From Scedosporium boydii (lineage: Eukaryota > Ascomycota > Sordariomycetes > Microascales > Microascaceae): 64,000 nt of DNA. Location: NCBI GenBank assembly GCA_002221725.1, contig NJFT01000074.1, positions 1-64,000 of the forward strand, given 5' to 3'. The position numbers and the translations under genes are program-made. The notes beneath the pieces were generated by a model. The model had not been told where the DNA came from. It did not search any database and was given only the letters and a program-made list of their open reading frames with translations. Positions within the stretch are counted from its first letter, which is position 1. Every line of letters begins with the position of its first letter. Shown piece after piece: positions 22,696-34,962 of the stretch.

Positions 22696-23643
22696 TCACT
22701 TTTTTGAGGACTCTTCCTCCGGTTGCACTCGAGATGTCTTGCAATCTGGACACTCGAATCCGTAAGTCGCAACCATGACTCTGCGCAGACATCTCGTACA
22801 CCTCCACCACTCCTTTCTACCACTGTTGCCCTCGGACCAATTCGTCTGAATGGGCTTGCCGCGCTTCGCTATGCTCTCCTTGTGGTAGTCGCGCAAGTGG
22901 TCGCGGAAATGGTCTCGGCGATGGAACGGGGAGCTCCGCCGGCTGCATTTCGCATAATCGCAATGGTACGTCTCTTTGGACTCTGCGGGGCGGTGGATAT
23001 TCTTGTAATGCCGGTCGAGATCGGCGTTGCGTTTGAACGGTACTGCCTTGCAGCCCGGAACAAGGCAGCAGTACCCATCTGAGGGTTTGTGTCTGCATCG
23101 ACATGTTAGTCTATTTCCGAAGTCACAGTCCCCCTTCTCTATGCACACGTCCGTCTTTCTCGCCTCGCCCTCTCATCTTTGGGATTTCACGTACTTGGAC
23201 ATGTCAGTGGAAGACCCTTCCCCGGTCTGTGTGTAGTAGCTTTGTCCGCCTTCGCTCGCGGTGTAGTCTTGGCTAGCCCCTTCCCCTGTGGAGTCTTCGC
23301 CACTACTGAGAGCATAAGAAGAGGCTTCGTCCTGGTACATTGTTCTAGAATATCCACCTATCCACGATGGTGATGACGGAGAAACTGGTGGCGAAAAAAA
23401 GATAGATCTCGGGGCCCTAGCTTCGCCAGGACCACTGATACCCCTCTCTGGGCGATGGTGAGGATGATGATGTCCGCGATGTAGAGGGTAAGGAAAGGGA
23501 GTAGAACTGCTGAGTTGCTGATCATATAGTAGAGAGCGTTCCTCTAGTTTAGAGGGCAACCGTTCTGCAATGGTTATTGAGGGTTGGATAACATTAGCCG
23601 ACACAGCTTCTTCTTGAATTGGCTGGAGCTGGTTTCTTCGCAT
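22696..23643 (-). CDS. C2H2-type zinc-finger protein with C-terminal CxxC pair
   Basis: Two exons: 23643-23195 and 23092-22696. The intron is 102 bp (GTACGT..GATGCAG, with CTAAC upstream of the acceptor). The product is 281 residues. The N-terminal half is Ser/Pro/His-rich and probably disordered. The C-terminal half has two fingers: C159-x4-C164-x13-H178-x4-H183 and C194-x4-C199-x15-H215-x4-H220, then a CxxC...CxxC pair (248/251 and 264/267) that could form a zinc ribbon. This layout is common in uncharacterised Pezizomycotina proteins; a role in DNA binding is inference from the fingers only. The GTACGT donor is needed to keep frame; the alternative GT four bases on breaks it. It is isolated, with no gene within 7 kb on its 5' side. 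Confidence 0.8.
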
Positions 23644-26600
23644 GGGGCAGGTGGGAAGGTGTGTGCTAAGGTAATTGCGCGGCAGTTAAAGCTGAAGTAG
23701 CAGAATCTCTGTTGCGGCTGTATTGACGTGAGAAGACTAGAGCTGTTCTCAGGTGAGAAATCTATGAGAATCAAGGGATTTGTTAGACGTCCATGTAGAA
23801 CGCAGAAGAGATTCTCGAAATATAAACGCATCATATACGTAAGAGGAAATCATGGCAAAATTCAAGAGCCAGTTGATTCGAGAACAGGCGCAACTTACCA
23901 AAAAACGAAGTACAGCAGGCAGGGCTTGTGGGGCTTGTGGTAGCCAGATATTGAAGTTTGCAAGAAAATGGTGACTGTGGTACCGCAGGGCCCAAACTAA
24001 TCGGGCAGGTCAAATTTGGAGGGATTGTGTATGTGAGGAGTTGGGTCGGATGGAGGTGTATGGCTCGGGATCTCGAAGGGGCGAGCGAATAACAAGAAGA
24101 GAGGGCGTGCAGGGACCGGGGGAATATACAAAAAGCTCATCGGTGGTACGCCAGAAAGGATTCACCAAGGCTGGCAGCGTAGAGTATCACTTCTTTTGCG
24201 AAAGAGGCGTTCCCCACGTAGTGCTCTCGAGGCCGTATCGGCAGGCAGCGCACCAAACACTCACACTATCTTGGCCAAGGTTGTTACACCTTTGCTCAAA
24301 GCGAGGCGGGCTGTTCTGGGATATCCCGGAAGTAATGGGACGAGTGAACTCCGAGGAGGATCCCACGCTGGGATATGGATCAGATGAGCGAGAGGGGAGG
24401 AAAGGCAGGGCGGGATGACAGGATCTTATGTATTAACACGAACTCCAATGATGTCGAGGTTCCGGGGTTCGGTTCCAAGAATAGGATCATGTAAGTCGAT
24501 CATCGGCATAAGAGAAGCAGCATCACCACTACCGATGATTCAAGGGTTATACGGGGAGCGAGGCCAGGGCCAAGAAACAAGTGGTCGTGAGCGGTATGCG
24601 GGCCGACTCGAACTAGAAACTAAAAGGATTCCTCCTAGCCAACGAAGAAGTTCGATGTGACGAGCTCAGGGAAGCCAACGTGAAAAGAGGGTATTCGATA
24701 TAAAACACGGGGAGCTGCGAGTAGACGAAGAGGTGTTAACCCCATCTAGATCCCTGCCAGATCCACCATGGTGCCGATGGACAATGCCTGTCAAAACAGG
24801 CTCATCCATGCCTCGTGTAGACGAGGGAAGCGGGAACAGTCCGTGGCTGCGCACAAACAACCAAACGCATGACGGAAGAGTGTACTAGAGTTCCACGGCG
24901 AATTGTGGATCATCAGGGAGGTTGAAAGTGGACAACACCTCGGCTGTGGCAAGGGATGAAGCGAAGGCTAGTGGCAATCTAGGTGGTGTGGGGGGAGAAG
25001 GAAGAGGATAATGGAGGGGAAGGGATTCGTCCTGTTGTCAGTGCTCGAGGATCTTCAGCAGGGAGACAGGGAGAGGCGCATGTTGCAGAAGGAGCTGCAA
25101 ATAGAATAGAGGGAGGCCGTGATGAGACCAAAAGAGGGAAATAAGGAACGAAGCCGCTAGCAAGAGCAAGGTCTAGGCCATGAATTGGGAGAGGGTGGGT
25201 AAAAGCGTCGTTGCATCGATGATCAATGGAGTTAGGCGGTTTACGAATGCTTCTGATACAAGCGGAAAGGGTTTGACGATAACATATCACTGTGTATTCC
25301 GGTAATAGCACGCACTCAATTGCAGATAGAGGAGGGTTAAGGGTTGTGAGAAGCCCAATTGTCTTCCGCACCTGTCCAGGCTAGTGGGACAGTGACGCAA
25401 CTCGAAATCATTGCAAACGTAGCCCCGGTCAGAACTACTGGCTGTGAAGACGCCTCAGCTCAAGTATCAATACGATTTTAGAGGTAAGAGGCAAGGGGCA
25501 AGGGGTGGTACTTTCTACTACTTCGTACATCGAGGCTTGTGAGCAGAAATGGATTGAGTGGGTGCTTCTCGAGTAATATCTCGTACCTGAGCACTGAACA
25601 GGGGGTGTCCTTAGCTTGTTTTATGTGCGTGTCGCGACTACTCACACCCCTCCAAGTAATGACATACCCCGAAACACAGCAGGATTGCTCTTGCTTTGAA
25701 TGTATTAATTACCTCACGCCGACCTCGAAAAGTTCCAAGCACACACATGCCACAGCGTCGATGGCATATGACTGGGATTCACTAAGCTCAACGTTACCGA
25801 TTAAGGTACGACTTGGAAATTTTTGAACTTACCTTATTGTCGGATCTATCTGAGGGGGGGCGGGGGAGGACATGGAGGCTGTTGGAGCCTGTGGCAGTCG
25901 TCGAGGCCATGAGGGCCCAACTTGAACTAGTGCCAGGCAGTGTTGTTTGAGTACACGTAAGTGCAGTCGAAGGATCAGTCGAGCTGAATTATGCAACGAG
26001 GCAGGATGAATCGATGATAGGTCACGCCAAAATGTCCATGAGAACCATTCGGACCACATTGGCGCTTGCCGTCACCTGAACGAGCTGACGGCAGCTTGAT
26101 AGCTTGCGGCGCGTTTGTTCTGATTTGGGGCTGATTGTGACTTGAGGTAGTCTGGCTACGGAGCCTACGACTCGGCAAGTGCACTCTACTCGCCAGTGCT
26201 GATGTGTCTAGGTCCCGCCTAGTCCAGCCCGCCATCACCCACATGTTCTTGCCCAACAGCATCACATTGCCCTCTGAAGAAGTACGCGACCGTTCGACAT
26301 GGTAGTAGCGAGGCAAGAACACGCCAAGGGCTCCAAATAAGGTGGAGTCCTGTGGCTTGAAATGGAGCAGGTTCGAACCAGAGCATTGTCCGGTTAAGGC
26401 CAACTCCCTACATTACAAGAATTGCACCCATGTGATGTGGGGATGGAGCGGGTCAAAGTGTGACCATGATGGATCCTCTCGGTGACACATCCGGGGAGCA
26501 CTTACAAACACTTACAGGCACTGACAACAGAGAGGGGGAGAAGAAATAGGCTCTATGCCACCCAGCTTTTGCATCGCTTTAAAGAACCTCCATTTTCATC

Positions 26601-29600
26601 TGCTGTCGCGTGACAAATTCGCGCTTGTAAAGAAGGACTCCTTCGCCACGCAGCTGGCCATGTACAGGAACATGCCTCTCCCGAGGAAGGAGCACTCGCC
26701 GGGGTGACTTCGCAAGTTCATCGAAGCGTCTGCGGAGTAGTCGAGCCAGATCTATTCGGAAGCAACTAGCGGACTGTAAAACGTGCCATTCTCCACCCTT
26801 ATCGACCATCCCTGATAATAACTGAAACCACGTGGAAATAGACCTGGGTTGTCCTTCCGTCTCTTTTTTTTTTAGTATTTTAGCTTTGACTTATCGAGAG
26901 AAGCTACATACGAGAGTGTCTAGTCTCCGAGGGAAGGCGTGGTGGACAGCAGCACTCCGTAGTCTCGACCTCACTTTGATGGGATGTGGGATGTGTGTGG
27001 GAATCGAGCCGAGTCAAGACTTGTAACTTGTAACGTCAATTGCTGGCCTCAAGTCGTTTTACAGTTATACACGCAACACTTTTAAAATGCAATTGATTAT
27101 GGATATCTAATATATTCGAGACTCGAACTGGGAACACACTACTGCCATCGTGTTTGGGGTCATCGTTGCAAAGGTAATTCAACCAATTGCCCCCTTTGGC
27201 TCTCTCCATCCCTCGAGATCACCCACGTCGAAGCCAAGCCTGCCCCTTTCAAGCGGCCTGTTCAAAAGGCACTAACCCGGCGATCAAGCAGGTCATCTAC
27301 CGGCTCTTAGCCACCAAGAATAGAATGAGGGGATTTTCACCTCGCCTCGACTTACACGAAGTCCAAACCTTATTATCCCAGGAGCCGAGGGCACGAAATT
27401 GGGCCAATAGAATTTGGCCTTTTCGTCATCGGATGTACGAGATACCCCTGAAGCCTGAAGCGGGTGGTTTTCCTTGAGCCTGGGAACCAGCAGGAACAAT
27501 GAGGAAAACAGTGAACCTCGAACACACCGACACACCCCCCTCGCTGCAAATGGTCGCCGGCCCTGCAAGGCCTGTTCTGTCCCTTTCCCCCCCAATTGCT
27601 GCTCTGACTGGCGGCCCCACCCACGTTTCCAGAGCCGCGAGTTGCTAAAAATACAACAAGTGATGCGATAGTTTGATCTGCGACAAGGGAGGACCTGCGA
27701 GTTGCGTTTTCTTCTTTTTCTTTGAAATCCCAGACCACTTCTCGGGTATAGTTGCCCTCTCACGAGGAGTCCCTCTTCCTTTCCCTTGGGAAACCCCAAG
27801 GCTTTGGAAATCGCCAAGGCGTGAATGTCGAGGGTACCCTCTTTGGGGCTTGAAGGTGCAAGAAAGGTTGCAATTGACCCCGTGAGCAATCATGCTTGCC
27901 GCATCTGGGGCTGCTTTAGCCGAGTTGCTGGGGCCTGAGGTGGCATCCTACTGGGCCAGGTTCAAGGATCCTGGTACCAGCCCTACCTGGGCCGTCGTCA
28001 CATTTCTCGATTGGGAAATTATGTGGTGAGGCCCAGAGACGGGGTCTTGGTTGGAGTGGGTGCGAACATCAACGAACGCTTTAGTGATTCACATCGAGAT
28101 ACAAGGATGGCATCGTTTGGGTGTTAACTGCCGGGGAGTCAGTGCACTTGCGCGTTGCGTGTCTTAAAATAGGATCACCAAGGAAACGACGGAGCCTCTC
28201 CCCGCGCCCATTCGACTTCTTGGTGTGGGATAGGAACACTGACCGAAACAGAAGACGCAAAGGAGGCGAGAGACAAGAGGGGAAGAAAATCCAGGGAGTA
28301 GCCCAGGGACAGTAAGTGGACGTCGAAGCAGAGATTGCCATTCGCTTCCCCTTTCCTCGCCTCGTTACGAAGTACGTTCAACACTCATGACCGGATTTTG
28401 CTTGGCTTGTTTCTGCCCGGCTCTGTCGATCTTGCACGAGGCGTCACTCGAGAACTGACAGACTGACAAACTTCCAAATCATCTATACTGATGTTTACTC
28501 GAAACTCGGTTGCTTCTTCCCTTTTCTTGGTTTCAACATCGGCGCATGACGTCGCCACCCACACCTCTTACACCTTGACCGAAGCCGGCAGATGGGCCCC
28601 TCGTTCCGCTCCCGTCGCTGGAAAAAAACCACCCCTCTGATGGCTGACGACTCGGGATGCCAACCGTTATCTCCGTCCCCATGATTGATCGCCCCATCTC
28701 GTCAAACAGTCCAGGCCAAGGAGAATTTCTTCCTCCAAAGTCTTTGATATCTAGAATGGATAGGCGCTTGGCTCACCATTGGCGATCTCCTAGATCTGCT
28801 TCGTTTCCGGCAAGGGTCTGCGCCACCCCCAGCTTCGTGGTACCGAGCTTCAAGTCTACGAACGCGGGGCTTTTATTCTTTCTCTTTTTTATTTTATTTT
28901 ATTTTCCTGTGAGCCTAGTAAAACCCCCCACCGTTGTTTCTGTAATTGCGGATAAAAGGGTGCGTACGTGTTATGTTTCGGATCACCGAAAGTGTTTGCT
29001 CGTTGAGGCGTTGAGGTGGCACATTGACTTACACTGAGGCACCCCCAAGGCAGAGAGGCACACTGGCGCCCGTCTACACCGCACTGCTAACTCTCCAAAC
29101 ACGCCATTGCACTTCGAATCGATATCGTAGAAGGCGAGATATAAGGACGTCATCGAGCAAACCTACGGATGTGCTTCGCGTCAGCCTGTGCAGCTCACCG
29201 GTTTCCCTTTGCCTAGAGAGTCGGCCGAGGACAGGTTGGTTGCTGTTTGATGCCTTTCTCTCTGCGATGACAGTAACAGAGAGATACCCTGGATGGGGCG
29301 TGATGGCAGGGTGGACGTGATAACTCGTTTGTCTGTCGCCCTGTGCGAGGCGTAGGTTGGCAAACCGAGAAGGCCGAATCGTCGGTCCATTTTGGGCAGA
29401 AATGAAGAGAGACGAGAGAAAAGCTCGAGAAGTGCTCCACTTTTGGGTCTTGGATTGCTCTCAGGACCCCAGGCTGTTGTTGGGCATCAAAATCGAGGGC
29501 TTTGGGGAAATAGTCAAGGATCATCGAGGTTGGTGGTTTAGGTAGGTGTGAAGAGGTTGCGACATCACTCCTCCTCGTGCCCTGGCGGACCGATGATCTC

Positions 29601-30674
29601 AGCTTAATTGATCGTTTGCTTTTCGTTTCCTTCTTCTTTCGCACTTGTTAGTCTTGCCAGGGTATTCCTATTCCGGGATTGGACGTCTTGATGCTTCACG
29701 TCTGCTGTTCCTTTGATCCGAGAGGCTCGGCCACACTCTGCTGAACGACGCCTAGGATATATCTTGCCAAGGGAGCTACATACCTCGAGGAAACAATCAA
29801 TTCCTAGATTGGAAGGGAAGAGACCGGGTTCATGGGAGATGAAGAAACAAAAGTCCTCAAATGGCCACCTACGCCCGAGATGTCGAACTCAGGGCGACTG
29901 TCGAGATGGGGCTTACATCCAGAGCCAACAGAAATGATCTAGGATCGCCACCAAACGCCTCATTTCTCCTCCTCCAACGTAACCGACGCAAACCACCATC
30001 CCAACTTTTTCTCCATCCTGTCTACTCCTCAAATCCCCTGTCTTCTAAGAAAATGAAATAATAATCACACACAAAGGTCAAGTAGTTCAAAGTATTGCCC
30101 GGAGAAAAAGAAAGAGTTTAGTGAGCTCCATGAAAAGAATTTGTATTCATCCGTTCGTTTCCCCAAAGGAAAAAAGAGAATTCCCGAATAACCCCTTCCC
30201 TTGAAACGACCAGGCTACCAAAATAGAGAGAGAGTGAGACATAGATAGAGAGATAACAAAGCTTTCAACAAAACCAGTCCCACAGAGAAAGGAGGTACCA
30301 CAACTCTCTCTAGAGAAGAGAGAAGAAACAAAAACACAAACAAGACGAGGAAGATTGATACACTTTCTTAAACACTGCGCACCCAGGAACCATAAATGGG
30401 TTTATTGGTTGGGCAAACAAAAATACCTCCTTTCCCTTCCCTACTCATGGGGGACACGCGAAAAAAAAAGAAAGAGGAGCACCGGGGTTTGAAAAGGAAA
30501 TTGGGATGAAGAGGGCTACGGGTTCATTCCCTCGTCGATTTCGCGTAATTATGGAATTCTCATTGCAGGTAATCCGATCAAGGATAAGGGGGAACCAAAA
30601 GGTTTTGAAGTAAGGGGACCTTCGCAAATGTAGAGTGACTTTGCGAACATGAGAGTGGCGTGCGCTCGTCTTGA
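23644..30674. other. 7.0-kb region without a supported gene
   Basis: I see nothing conserved on either strand. The longest frame (27293-27889, -, 198 codons) is unrecognised and starts with a non-ATG codon. The 26330-26410 and 27905-27965 segments have weak tRNA-like patches (see rejected). Copies of the recurrent 9-mer are at 25519-25527 and 28366-28374. The last 600 bases before 30675 are A-rich on the plus strand and are likely the NOT3 3' untranslated region. Confidence 0.5.
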
Positions 30675-32876
30675 TTATATGTCGTCCTCGAGGAATTTAT
30701 ACGCAAACTTAAAGTCTGCTTTCCGTCGGTTCATCCTGTCAAAACACAAACACTATTAGCAAACTGATCCGTCTCACAATCACTTCAAAATTGGAGAAGA
30801 GAAAACGAGAACTTACCATGTGCTCTCATAATCAAAGAAGCGGTAGGTCCCCTGCTCAAACTCCTCGGTAATGCTCTTCGGCTCCTCATGCCTCTGGAAC
30901 CAAGTCTGATACTGCTTATGAAACCTCCAGCTCTGGTCCTTGAGCGCTTTCGCGGCCAGATACTGCTGATGCGTCCCTTGCTTGTAGTAGAAGACGTAGA
31001 AGAGTGTGTCCTGGTCGATCTTCCCGTAGAGCCGTGGGTCGTCGAAGATGGGCAGCGGCGTCTGCGGGAAGGTCGAGTAGGTTAAGGGTAGGCGGGAATC
31101 GGGCCGGTAGGTGCGCGGGAGGTCGGCGTCGGTGGCGTCGGGGGCCGTGGCTTGGGACATGGCGAGCATGCGCATGGAGGCCGGGGAGGAGGCCGGCGCG
31201 GGGCGCTTCCGCGAGAGCTCATAGGACTCGAGGAGGTCGTTTAGGCAGGCGGGGAGGTGGAAGCGGGATTCTTCTTCGGCTTCTTCTTCGATGGGCTTGA
31301 TTCCGTTGACGCCGTTGACGTGGGGTGCTGGAGCTAAGTTGCGTTAGTACAGAGGGAGAAAAAGGCATAGACAGGGTGGAGTAGAAGAAAGGAGATAAAA
31401 AGAGCATACCCTTGACTGGCTCGGCCGGAGCCTTTCCAGCCGCACGAGAAGGCTTCGAAGTCTCCTTTTGCGAGCTCGCCGCGGCGACTGGTACAGGCGT
31501 CGCCTTTATCGAAGCCGGCGTGTGACCCGCACTCGAGGTTCCCTGACTTTGCGCCGCCTGTGCCTGGTACACCGAGCTCGACGCAGGTTGCGCCATCATC
31601 AAGGCAGGTGAACTGGCAGCGCTAGACCTCGCTTGCTGCGCCGCAGAGGGCAGGGGGCTGATGCCGACATTGATGGGTACTCCCGCCGCATTGGGTGGAG
31701 GCGGTAACGGCGCAATACCGACGTTGTTCTTGTCGCTCGCTGCAGCCGCAGCCGCAGCAGAGGCGTACTTGAGCCCTTCGCCGGGCGGTCTTGTCGGTAA
31801 CGCCGCAGGCTTCATGGGTAGAGAGCCAGATGCGCCCGCACCACCTGATGGTATGGGAGTATGTAACGTCGCGAGTGTTGGTAACGGAGATTTGAGTTGC
31901 GTCGACGGACGACGACCGGTTGCGTTCGCGATGGCGCTCTCGGCGGCGGTTCTGGGCTTTCCGGTGATTTTCGGCTCGAATTCGGATGCCAAGTCGTCTT
32001 GTATAGACCTCGTGTCCTCGGTCGAGCCCTTCTCGTTCTCCAGATTCATGCCGTAGACGTCCTCCTCATGATCGAGGTTGAGGTCGATGTACATCTCCTC
32101 ATCCTCCATAAAGTCCTCATTCATACCGTCGGAGACGTAGTACCGGATGGACTCCTCGATATCCTTCACCTGCTCGGTCTCGAGATTGCCGTTCTCCAAA
32201 AGACGCCGGACCAGTTCGAGTTTTCCCTGGTGCCACTTATGCCTCTCGATTATTCGCTCAATCTCGGCCACTCGCTCGGCCTTGTCCCTGTTGGCCTTGC
32301 CCTTCTTCATCGTCGCTTGTATCGACTCGCTTTCGGCTTCCAGGGATTCTACTTGGTGTTCGAGCTCGTCGACCATGTTTCCGAGGAACTCGCAGGTTTC
32401 CACCTTGGCTTGTTCTTTGGGATCGAGCTTGGCCGCCGCTGATAGGCCTTCTTTCGAGTAGGCTTTCGTCTTCATTGCTTTCTCAACAGCCTTGAATTTT
32501 TCCATTTGCTAGGGTAGGGGTGAAATAACTTGTCAGTAACGAAAGAAAATACCCCTCGTCAAAAAAGAATGCTCGCGGTGTGGGTCGCTAAGAGCCGTCG
32601 GCTCTCTCCCAGAGGGCATACCGTTTCTATAAGCTTCCGGTTCTCCATCAAGCGGTCCTTATCCTTGACGTCGTTGCTAGCCGCCCATGTCTTGATTTGA
32701 TCCCGCAAACGCTGCAGCTTCTTGATTTCACGTTTTAGCTGGTCCTCAAGCTTCTCCTTTTGGGCTGGGTTATTCGACTGTTCAATCTTTTCGTAGATGG
32801 AGTTGAACTCTTCCACTCCTTCCGCTACCTTCTTGTAGCACTTCTCCACCTCTTGCATCAGCTTTCGTGACGCCAT
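30675..32876 (-). CDS. not3: CCR4-NOT complex subunit Not3/Not5
   Basis: Four exons on the minus strand: 32876-32622, 32508-31410, 31333-30817 and 30735-30675. Introns are 113, 76 and 81 bp (GTATGC, GTATGC, GTAAGT donors; one has a perfect TACTAAC branch site). Splicing gives [21 protein letters not shown] and [16 protein letters not shown], both family signatures. The protein is 643 residues, normal for fungi. Residues 1 to about 235 are the helical Not3 N-terminal domain; about 240-480 is a Ser/Ala/Pro-rich linker with an Ala8 run; the C-terminal about 110 residues are the NOT box, ending in [10 protein letters not shown]. It is a scaffold of the CCR4-NOT deadenylase, acting in cytoplasmic mRNA decay and codon-dependent decay, and in transcription. 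The last exon encodes only 19 residues. It is divergent from the DTD gene. Confidence 0.95.
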
Positions 32877-33580
32877 TGTGTCTGTATTGGATTTAGGTTT
32901 TCTCTAGTTTGAGAATCGCGCGGATATTTCGTTGGGTAGACGATGGCGAATTTTGGCAGCAGCAAAATTCGCGTACGGTGAAGAGAATCCTACAGGTGGG
33001 TAGGTTGGTCCAAATATTAGATATGGATCTCGTAATAGTTTTGTGACGATGGAAGAAGGGGAGGGGAGGGTGATGTCGAGTTCCGTCGTCGTGGGATAGT
33101 CGGGCAGGAGCAGGATGGTAGCGAGGTGGTTCGACGATGAGCGAGATGCCCGCCAGCTTACCTTCTAGATATTCGTGTTTCGGATCGGGATGATAGGCAC
33201 CATTAAAGTGGTCGCAATGCCACAGGATGGGGATGGGGGCGGCCCAGGCAGTTTGGGGTCGAAAACGACGAGGGCAAGCTCGCAAGGTTTCTCACAGTCG
33301 GCAGCAGGCCGAGGTATCGCGTTGGGGCGGTATTCGATCGACAATCGTACAAGCCAGTCGAGATTACTGGCAGGAGAGGGAAGAGGTCTCGATATCGGCG
33401 GGGTCGAAGCGCTGAGAACCAACTGGTCGTTCGTTGGCTCAGCTTGGGTGGTAATGGATTGGATGGAGGTTGCTGATGCTGTCACGTTTCTGACGGACGG
33501 CGTCCAAAGCTGATGCGGTTGGAAGTGGAAGGTTAAAAAGCGCGAGCCGCAGGATCAAGGTGAAGTCGATGGAGGTATAT

Positions 33581-33594
33581 TAATCACGTGATTA
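33581..33594. promoter_or_regulatory. 14-bp palindromic E-box TAATCACGTGATTA
   Basis: A perfect 14-bp palindrome centred on CACGTG. In fungi TCACGTGA is bound by bHLH factors such as Cbf1 or Tye7-like proteins. It lies about 700 bp from NOT3 and 580 bp from DTD. Function is inferred from the motif alone. Confidence 0.5.
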
Positions 33595-33675
33595 TTAACT
33601 ATTACTAGTGTGAAAGGCCGCTTTATAAGAGAATTGTGCGGGCCAAATAACTGGGATTCAACAAACTTTATCTGC

Positions 33676-33685
33676 TTCACGTGAA
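33676..33685. promoter_or_regulatory. 10-bp palindromic E-box TTCACGTGAA
   Basis: A second CACGTG palindrome, 95 bp centre-to-centre from the first, in the same divergent promoter. The pairing of two palindromic TCACGTGA cores is what makes regulation plausible. Confidence 0.45.
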
Positions 33686-34176
33686 AGAAACTTTATGAGT
33701 ACTTCTTGGCAAAGTCTTAGCATTGCCTTTCTGCCGCCCTGCGCCGCCACACAAGGAAGTTGCATAATTTATAAAGACAAGCAAATATGGCGCACTACAC
33801 AAAGTCCATTAAAATCCAAGCACAACCTGGGGTGCATAAAGCATAAAGTGAGTGTCGGGCGCTTAACTCTGCCAGAAGTTCTAGACTGGGTATCCTTTGG
33901 AGGCTTCTAGTTAATATGGGATGTTGTGTTCTCTTTGACCGTATTTCTGTGGCCGAATTTTGTTTGATCCCTTTTTTTCCCCTTGCTTTTTTTAATAGTA
34001 AAAATTCCCTCCGTGAGGAGCCTCCCTGCTCTTAAGAGCTCCGTCTAATTTCCGGCCGAAGTCTGGCTGCGACGTTTCTTGATACCGATTCTGGTGCTCA
34101 GCCGAGCCTCTTGATTGGCTTTTCGGCGACGATTGTGAGACGGGAAGAACCCCCCGGCGGCAAAGAGAGCGAGAAA

Positions 34177-34962
34177 ATGAAAGGTAAGTCTGATACGGGT
34201 GGTCGATTCCCTTCTGTCCTTTTCTTCTTTTTCTTTCTTTTCTACTGACCAATTAGATAGCCATAATACAACGGGTGCTGTCGGCATCCGTGACGGTGGA
34301 CAAGGAGGTTGTGTCCTCTATCGGCAAGGGCATACTTGTGCTTGCCGCCGTCGGTGTGGGGGATACTGAGAAGGAGGCCGACAGCTTAGCGGCGAAGGTG
34401 TTGAAGCTGAAGATTTGGGATGGCGAGAATGGCACTAGGGTATGGGACTGAAGAAATGGAGCGATTCGGGGGAATCGGTTCCGGGTTGCCTTCCTTTTCT
34501 AACGAGTGACATTATTCGACAGTGGAGGAGAAGCGTGACTGATATCGAGGGAGAGATACTCTGCGGTATGGCGATGCGATATTGAAGATCCGTTTATATC
34601 TGGCTTTGCGCTAACTCTTCTGCCTCGTGACAGTCTCCCAATTCACACTACTCGCCAAGACATCCAAAGGCAACAAGCCCGACTTCCACCAGGCGGCGCC
34701 GGGAGAAGAGGCGAAGCGGCTTTACCACTACTTCCTCGAGAAGGTGAAGGCGGGCTACGTGGCGGAGCGGGTCAAGGACGGCAGGTTCCAGGCTATGATG
34801 GAGGTGGCCTTGGTGAATGACGGGCCGGTGAGTGTTTTTTCTCTCTTGAGGAAGGGGGCTTTCCCGGAGCTTTTGTAACTGACATGATGCCGTTTCCTTT
34901 TGTTTGTTCAGGTCACGTTTGAGGTAGTCGTACAGCCCAAGGGTGTTGAGGAGCCGCAGTAG
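34177..34962 (+). CDS. dtd1: D-aminoacyl-tRNA deacylase
   Basis: Five exons: 34177-34183, 34261-34439, 34523-34565, 34634-34827 and 34912-34962, with introns of 77, 83, 68 and 84 bp. The spliced 157-residue product matches the family length and starts [16 protein letters not shown]. The catalytic SQFTLLA motif is at residues 78-84 and the Gly-cisPro motif (NDGPVTF) at 138-144. These two motifs form the chiral proofreading pocket. The enzyme removes D-amino acids (and glycine from tRNA-Ala) from mischarged tRNA in the cytosol. Exon 1 has only 7 coding bases (ATGAAAG), so the start would be missed without family knowledge; the frame just upstream of exon 2 has no suitable ATG for the conserved N-terminus. 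It is divergent from NOT3. Confidence 0.93.

Larger units (their letters stand above)
32877..34176. promoter_or_regulatory. NOT3/DTD divergent promoter region with CACGTG palindromes
   Basis: A 1.3-kb gap between two divergent genes. The NOT3 side (32877-33540) has several overlapping open frames with no conservation and is probably leader or promoter. An AT-rich block at 33570-33700 carries two CACGTG palindromes (listed separately). The DTD side (33950-34176) is T-rich. Confidence 0.55.

Noticed and set aside
26331..26410. Possible minus-strand tRNA with a GGTTCGAACC box
   Set aside because: A T-arm-like and a D-arm-like patch are present but only about 45 bases apart overall, and no anticodon arm or acceptor stem can be formed.
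27115..27180. Possible minus-strand tRNA (AGTTCGAGTCT)
   Set aside because: The putative T stem does not pair and there is no A box at the proper distance.
27293..27889. 198-codon minus-strand frame
   Set aside because: Non-ATG start, overlapping frames on both strands, no motif.
27905..27965. tRNA-like patch (TAGCCGAGTTGC then CCAGGTTCAAGGATCCTGG)
   Set aside because: The A box matches, but the B-box loop is two bases too long and no acceptor stem is present. It may be a decayed relative of the unit at 6940, but the evidence is too weak.
31897..32442. 181-codon plus-strand frame across NOT3 exon 2
   Set aside because: Antisense shadow; Leu/Val-rich because it reads the complement of acidic and Lys codons.
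32893..33485. Overlapping minus-strand frames upstream of NOT3
   Set aside because: No ATG start fits, and there is no conservation; more likely leader or promoter DNA.
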